Assembly (NCBI GenBank): GCA_048270425.1
Contig: JBLWSY010000001.1
Location: forward strand, 558,001 to 622,000
Direction: 5' to 3'
DNA: 64,000 nucleotides
Source: Oceanospirillum sp048270425
GTDB taxonomy: Bacteria; Pseudomonadota; Gammaproteobacteria; Pseudomonadales; Halomonadaceae
Part shown: positions 60,286 to 64,000 of the stretch, piece by piece
How the letters are laid out: each line of letters begins with the position of its first letter
Numbering within the stretch: position 1 is the stretch's first letter
Notes under the pieces: model-generated
The model's database searches: none
The model's input: only the letters and a program-made list of their open reading frames with translations
What the model was told of the DNA's origin: nothing
Made by a program: the position numbers and the translations under genes

Positions 60286-61497
60286 TCAGCGAACCGCCAA
60301 CCCATGATGATAGACCAGAGCCACCCATAAACTGGCCCCTGTCGCCAAAATCTCATCATTGAAATCATAGTGCGGACTATGAAGAGTGCAGCTTCCCGTC
60401 GTTGGACCGTTGCCTAACCAGAAATAACAGCCCGGAACCTCCTGCAGGAAATAGGAGAAATCTTCAGCCCCCATGCTCGGTGGTAATTTGCTCTGCACCA
60501 GGCCATCACCAAGCATCCTTTTTGCAACAACCTCCAGACTTTGCATTGCTTTAGTCTGGTTTATTGTTGCCGGATAGGTTCCACCGTAGGCGATTGATCC
60601 GGTCGCGCCGAAACCTGCACAGGTGTGTTGTACAAGATCCGCCATACGCCGATGCAATAACGCATGGGTTTCATCATTAAGGGCTCGGGTTGTTCCTTTG
60701 AGCGTGACGCTTCCTGGAATAATATTGGTAGTCGTTCCCGCATTCATTTGAGTCACACTGATAACACCAGACTCCAACGGGCTGATGTTACGACTGACAA
60801 TGCTTTGAAAAGCAGTAATCAGCTGGGCAGCGATGACAGTAGGGTCCACGCCCAAGTGTGGCATAGCGCCATGACCGCCTTCCCCCTGAATCAGTACTTC
60901 AAAGGTATCCATACCCGCCATAACAGGGCCATCATGAACTGCTACATGACCCGCCTCAAGACCCGGCCAGTTATGCAAACCAAAGACATAATCAGCCGGA
61001 TAATCTTTGAAAATCCCCTGATTCACCATCACCCTGGCACCCCCCTGCCCCTCTTCTGCAGGCTGAAAAATCAGAACGACTTCACCACAAAAATCGGGAT
61101 GCTCCGCCAGGTATTTGGCGGCACCGAGCAACATCGTTGTGTGGCCATCATGACCACAGGCATGCATCTGACCGTCATGGCGGGAACGGTGTTCAAAGGT
61201 ATTTTGCTCCTGTAACGGCAAGGCATCCATATCCGCTCTCAGAGCAATCGTTGGCCCGGCACCACCCTGCCCTCTGATGCGCGCCATAATGCCGGTTTCG
61301 GCCCAGTTCCTGGTAAACTCAACACCCCATTCAGTGAGCTTGGATGCAATCAGATCCGATGTTTTTTGCTCAAGGTAAGCCAGCTCAGGGTGAGCATGAA
61401 TCTGATGACGCCACTGAATCATCTCTTTGTGACGTAAAGAACCAGCCTCAATCACAGGCTTAATGGCTTGGGCAGAATTTTTAAGTAGGTCGGTCAT
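60286..61497 (-). CDS. M20 family amidohydrolase (hippurate hydrolase type)
   Basis: 403 residues of the M20D metallopeptidase family: RHQIHAHPELAYLEQKT, RADMDALP, HACGHDGHTTMLLGAA with the metal-binding Cys/His, QPAEEGQGGA with the catalytic Glu pair, and PSMGAEDFSYF. A dimerisation domain lies between (about 190-310). The family cleaves N-acyl amino acids or aminoacyl-indole conjugates in the cytoplasm. It is 33 bases downstream of the integrase gene on the same strand, probably by chance neighbourhood. Confidence 0.93.
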   Translation of the reverse strand: MTDLLKNSAQAIKPVIEAGSLRHKEMIQWRHQIHAHPELAYLEQKTSDLIASKLTEWGVEFTRNWAETGIMARIRGQGGAGPTIALRADMDALPLQEQNTFEHRSRHDGQMHACGHDGHTTMLLGAAKYLAEHPDFCGEVVLIFQPAEEGQGGARVMVNQGIFKDYPADYVFGLHNWPGLEAGHVAVHDGPVMAGMDTFEVLIQGEGGHGAMPHLGVDPTVIAAQLITAFQSIVSRNISPLESGVISVTQMNAGTTTNIIPGSVTLKGTTRALNDETHALLHRRMADLVQHTCAGFGATGSIAYGGTYPATINQTKAMQSLEVVAKRMLGDGLVQSKLPPSMGAEDFSYFLQEVPGCYFWLGNGPTTGSCTLHSPHYDFNDEILATGASLWVALVYHHGLAVR

Positions 61498-61530
61498 AAA
61501 TCGCTCTTTCTTATTATCTCTCGACTGGCA

Positions 61531-62790
61531 TCAGCTATCAGAGGTTTTATCCTGAGGTGCAACACCATCAAAACGGTTAACTGCATCATGCCACGCTTCA
61601 TCTTCAGCATGGAAATAGATTGCCGTGGTTTCCAGTTGGCTGTGCCGCGCTGTTTTACTAACAAGCCGGAGATCGACACCTTTATCTGCCAGATGGGTAA
61701 TTGCGGTATGTCGGAACCAGTGAGTCGATGCCTGACGCATTCTGGCGGCAGATTCCGGAAAATTAGCGTCAATCAGATTAGCGGTATCCGCGAGGATTTT
61801 CTTGCTTAACCGGTAGATCATATTGGGGCTTACGCCTTTTGTGCCCCGTGTTGAACGAATGAAAGGACTTTCATCATCCACCTCCGGCTCAGCAGACAAG
61901 CCAAGAAATCTTCTATAATACATCACCTGTCGGATCATAGGTTCAGGAACCGGAACCTCTGCATACTTTTTACCTTTACCCAAAACCCGCCACCACCAGC
62001 GCCCACGTCTTTGAAAAAAGTCGTTCATATTACAGGCTGCAACCTCACTGGCTCGTGGGGCCAGATAGTAGAGGAAGTAAAACAGCGTTTTCTCGCGCAC
62101 AGATTCACGCTCGTTTTTTTCGCCAGATTCCACATCGACGCCGAAGCTCTCAGAATAGCGCTCGAAAATATGCCGAATATCATCCTGCTCAAGATAGCGT
62201 TCGATTTTCTTACTGCGCTGTATCGCCTGGCTATCGGTGCTTTTCTGACGGATCAACGCAAAGGGGTTGCCTCTGAGATAATCCGCATCTCGCAGGTAAT
62301 TGAACAACCCCTTAAGGATCGTCAGCGTTTGTCTTTGACTGGTTGCACTTAATCCCGTCTTAAAGGGCTTCCAACTTGGAGATGTGCGGGAGCAAGGTTC
62401 ACCACACCAAAAATCAACAGGTTCAGGCTGCTTTATAAAAGCCTGATAATCCGCAATGTCCTGCCGGTTCAGATCCGACAAAGCCTTACCTTGCTGATAC
62501 CAGCACCAAAGTATCAGGCGTTCAGCCTCACGGCGGTAACTGCGAAACGTTTCGGGTGAATCCTGGTATTCCAAAAGCCAGCTCTGCACCGCCTCCAGAT
62601 CTGTATTGGCAGCAATTTGCGGCGCTACGTCATTTCGGTTTGCTCCAAACCGGCCACTCAGAGTCTCAGGTAGCTCAACTTGGTTCGCTATCAGCTTTTC
62701 TAAAGGCATCAAAGCGCCTGAAGGGCCGCTATCCCCCTGCTCGATACCTGATTGCCTGCCAAATGAACCAGCTTGAATGAGTTCAGCCAT
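61531..62790 (-). CDS. Tyrosine recombinase / phage-type integrase
   Basis: 419 residues with the complete catalytic set: Arg246 (APRASEV), Lys near 272-275 (GKGKK), His357-x-x-Arg360 (HWFRH), His383 (ARHSQ) and the nucleophile Tyr392 (TTAIYFH). The N-terminal SAM-like core-binding domain spans about 65-175. It appears intact. No attachment site or tRNA is visible next to it. The divergent KfrA-like gene begins 276 bases away, a pairing seen in plasmid-derived and genomic-island segments. Confidence 0.94.
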   Translation of the reverse strand: MAELIQAGSFGRQSGIEQGDSGPSGALMPLEKLIANQVELPETLSGRFGANRNDVAPQIAANTDLEAVQSWLLEYQDSPETFRSYRREAERLILWCWYQQGKALSDLNRQDIADYQAFIKQPEPVDFWCGEPCSRTSPSWKPFKTGLSATSQRQTLTILKGLFNYLRDADYLRGNPFALIRQKSTDSQAIQRSKKIERYLEQDDIRHIFERYSESFGVDVESGEKNERESVREKTLFYFLYYLAPRASEVAACNMNDFFQRRGRWWWRVLGKGKKYAEVPVPEPMIRQVMYYRRFLGLSAEPEVDDESPFIRSTRGTKGVSPNMIYRLSKKILADTANLIDANFPESAARMRQASTHWFRHTAITHLADKGVDLRLVSKTARHSQLETTAIYFHAEDEAWHDAVNRFDGVAPQDKTSDS

Positions 62791-62939
62791 TTCTCGTTAC
62801 CAACCAATTTCTCGTTACTAGCCCAATAGCTATCGATCGTTTAAACGCTCTCGTTCGTTTTACGGCTATTTTCAGCCATCAAGACTGCACCAAAGCCTCA
62901 ATGCTTCTTATCAGGCCATTCTAGCAGTGTAATTTTAAA

Positions 62940-62969
62940 AATTCACGGTTATTAGAGTTACCGTGAATT
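62940..62969. promoter_or_regulatory. 10-bp inverted repeat in the integrase/KfrA-like divergent region
   Basis: AATTCACGGT (62940-62949) and ACCGTGAATT (62960-62969) are perfect arms with a 10-base centre. A KfrA-type protein binding its own promoter would use such a site; inferred. Confidence 0.6.
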
Positions 62970-62990
62970 AATAGCAATATTGATTAAAAA

Positions 62991-63009
62991 TATTATGTAA
63001 TACATAATA
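62991..63009. promoter_or_regulatory. Near-perfect AT-rich palindrome upstream of KfrA-like gene
   Basis: TATTATGTA and TACATAATA meet around one central A, a 9-bp inverted repeat 58 bases before the KfrA-like start codon. A dimeric regulator could bind here; also a possible -10 region. Confidence 0.5.
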
Positions 63010-63066
63010 CGTAATATTAATTGAAAGCTTTAATGTGTGCGTTACCGGATTAGGAATAAGCGAAAA

Positions 63067-64000
63067 ATGGCTAGAAATGGCATTAGTTATAGCGACGTAA
63101 AACAAGCCATCGACGAGATGCAGTCAGAAGGCCTGAACCCCACCATTGCAGGGCTGCGGGAAAGATTGGGTACAGGCAGCTTTACCACCATCTCGGAACA
63201 CCTAAAACGCTGGAGAAGTGAAAGACAGCAACAACCCATGGTTGCAGGCGGCACCCCTGCCCCGGATAACCTGAACAGCATGGTTCAGGCGGTATGGCAG
63301 CAAGCCCGCGAAGACGCCACAAAAGAGCTGGAAAGCTACAAACAGGAAATTCAGAAGACCTTGGATCAGGCCGAGGAAGAAAAGCAGCAAGCCATAGAGC
63401 AAGCCCTAGCCACAAATGAGCGCAACAAATGGCTGGAAGATAAGAACAACGGCCTACTCGAAGAAATCAGAGAACTGGAAAAACAGAAAGGAATTCTGAC
63501 GACAAAGCTTGAGAACAGTGAAGAGAAAAACAGAGAGCTAAGCACTCAAATAGAAAGTGCAAAAGCAGATATTTCTAACCAGCAGCAACATCTGGAAGAA
63601 TTGAAAGAGAAACAACGTAAAGAACTCACTCAACATGAAGAAAGAAGCCAGCAGGAGCGACAGAAGCGCCAGGGCGATCTCAAGGAGACACTCAAGCTAT
63701 TCGAACAACAACTCAATGAAGAGAGAAAGCGTAGCGAGGCATCTGAGCAATACTGGATCAAACAGACCGATGAATTAAGACAGCAACTAAAGGATAAAGA
63801 ATTTAGACAGAATGCGCTTGAGAAAAGTTTCGCTGAACAAAACAGAAAATATAACGAACAGAACAAGACACTTACATCAATTCTAAGCGAGATCCAGACA
63901 GGTCAGAATAGCAGCAAAAGGCAAGCGGAAGAGAACAAGAACACCCTCCAGACACTACGCCGCTCCCTAGGGGAGCTCATAGAGCTGAGCAAAGAAAACC
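63067..64000 (+). CDS. KfrA-like DNA-binding coiled-coil protein, 3' end outside window
   Basis: 311 codons visible, continuing past the right edge. Residues 1-55 (SYSDVKQAIDEMQSEGLNP, TIAGLRERLGTGSFTTISEHLKRW) match the KfrA N-terminal helix-turn-helix of plasmid replication/partition regulators. From about residue 75 the sequence is a long Glu/Lys/Gln coiled coil. KfrA proteins bind their own promoter and are alpha-helical filaments in plasmid maintenance; chromosomal copies often lie near integrases. Ribosome binding site AGGA is weak and about 14 bases upstream. Confidence 0.9.
   Translation, partial: MARNGISYSDVKQAIDEMQSEGLNPTIAGLRERLGTGSFTTISEHLKRWRSERQQQPMVAGGTPAPDNLNSMVQAVWQQAREDATKELESYKQEIQKTLDQAEEEKQQAIEQALATNERNKWLEDKNNGLLEEIRELEKQKGILTTKLENSEEKNRELSTQIESAKADISNQQQHLEELKEKQRKELTQHEERSQQERQKRQGDLKETLKLFEQQLNEERKRSEASEQYWIKQTDELRQQLKDKEFRQNALEKSFAEQNRKYNEQNKTLTSILSEIQTGQNSSKRQAEENKNTLQTLRRSLGELIELSKEN

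Overview
The window looks like chromosome from a marine gammaproteobacterium, most likely of Oceanospirillales type. Supporting signs are a BCCT osmolyte transporter, znuACB with a Zur-like box, Fur-boxed siderophore uptake, yidD/miaE/sufE/hisI housekeeping genes, several hybrid sensor kinases and a complete V/A-type ATPase operon. The genus is a guess from gene content; there is no rRNA or tRNA gene in the window to anchor it. Base composition is near 50% GC except in a visibly more A/T-rich segment at about 46.9-53.8 kb.

Layout. 0-6.4 kb: a signalling operon made of a hybrid histidine kinase (cut by the left edge), a receiver-less CheB-CheR fusion that probably starts at a CTG codon, and a REC-HD-GYP cyclic-di-GMP phosphodiesterase. 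6.4-24.3 kb: mixed metabolism and regulation. It holds a MocR regulator, cobyrinate a,c-diamide synthase, a 5'-nucleotidase, an ABC-F ATPase, a BCCT transporter, a polyvalent-protein-like (LPD1) zinc peptidase, a FAN1-like VRR-NUC nuclease, a coiled-coil protein, a flavin-binding PNPOx-like protein with a divergent MocR regulator, a pirin, and an EamA exporter with a divergent AraC regulator. 24.3-33.5 kb: an iron-siderophore block with two Fur-type sites (FhuF-like reductase, ATPase, binding protein, double permease, an exporter-type ABC protein, TonB-dependent receptor). 33.5-41.1 kb: V-type ATPase genes in the order B-D-I-K-E-(DUF2764-like)-A, a rotation of the Chlamydia-type order; the proteolipid carries the residues of a Na+ site. 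41.3-46.8 kb: a REC-REC-PAS-GGDEF diguanylate cyclase divergent from a membrane hybrid kinase.

46.8-53.85 kb is the most striking part. It is an insert-like island with a helicase-nuclease gene and a downstream gene for a ~660-residue protein, matching in size, order and domain layout the DdmD/DdmE plasmid-elimination system described from Vibrio cholerae. A BrxR/CapW-type WYL regulator is transcribed divergently. The 142-bp gap between regulator and effectors holds seven TGTC/GACA motifs. The proposal is a DdmDE-type defence module under a dedicated WYL switch.

53.85-61.5 kb returns to core genes: a lipoprotein, znuACB, hisI, yidD, a DUF1289 protein, miaE, sufE and an M20 amidohydrolase. 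The window ends with a tyrosine recombinase and, divergent from it across two palindromes, a KfrA-like coiled-coil DNA-binding protein cut by the right edge. That pair may mark the start of another mobile or accessory segment.
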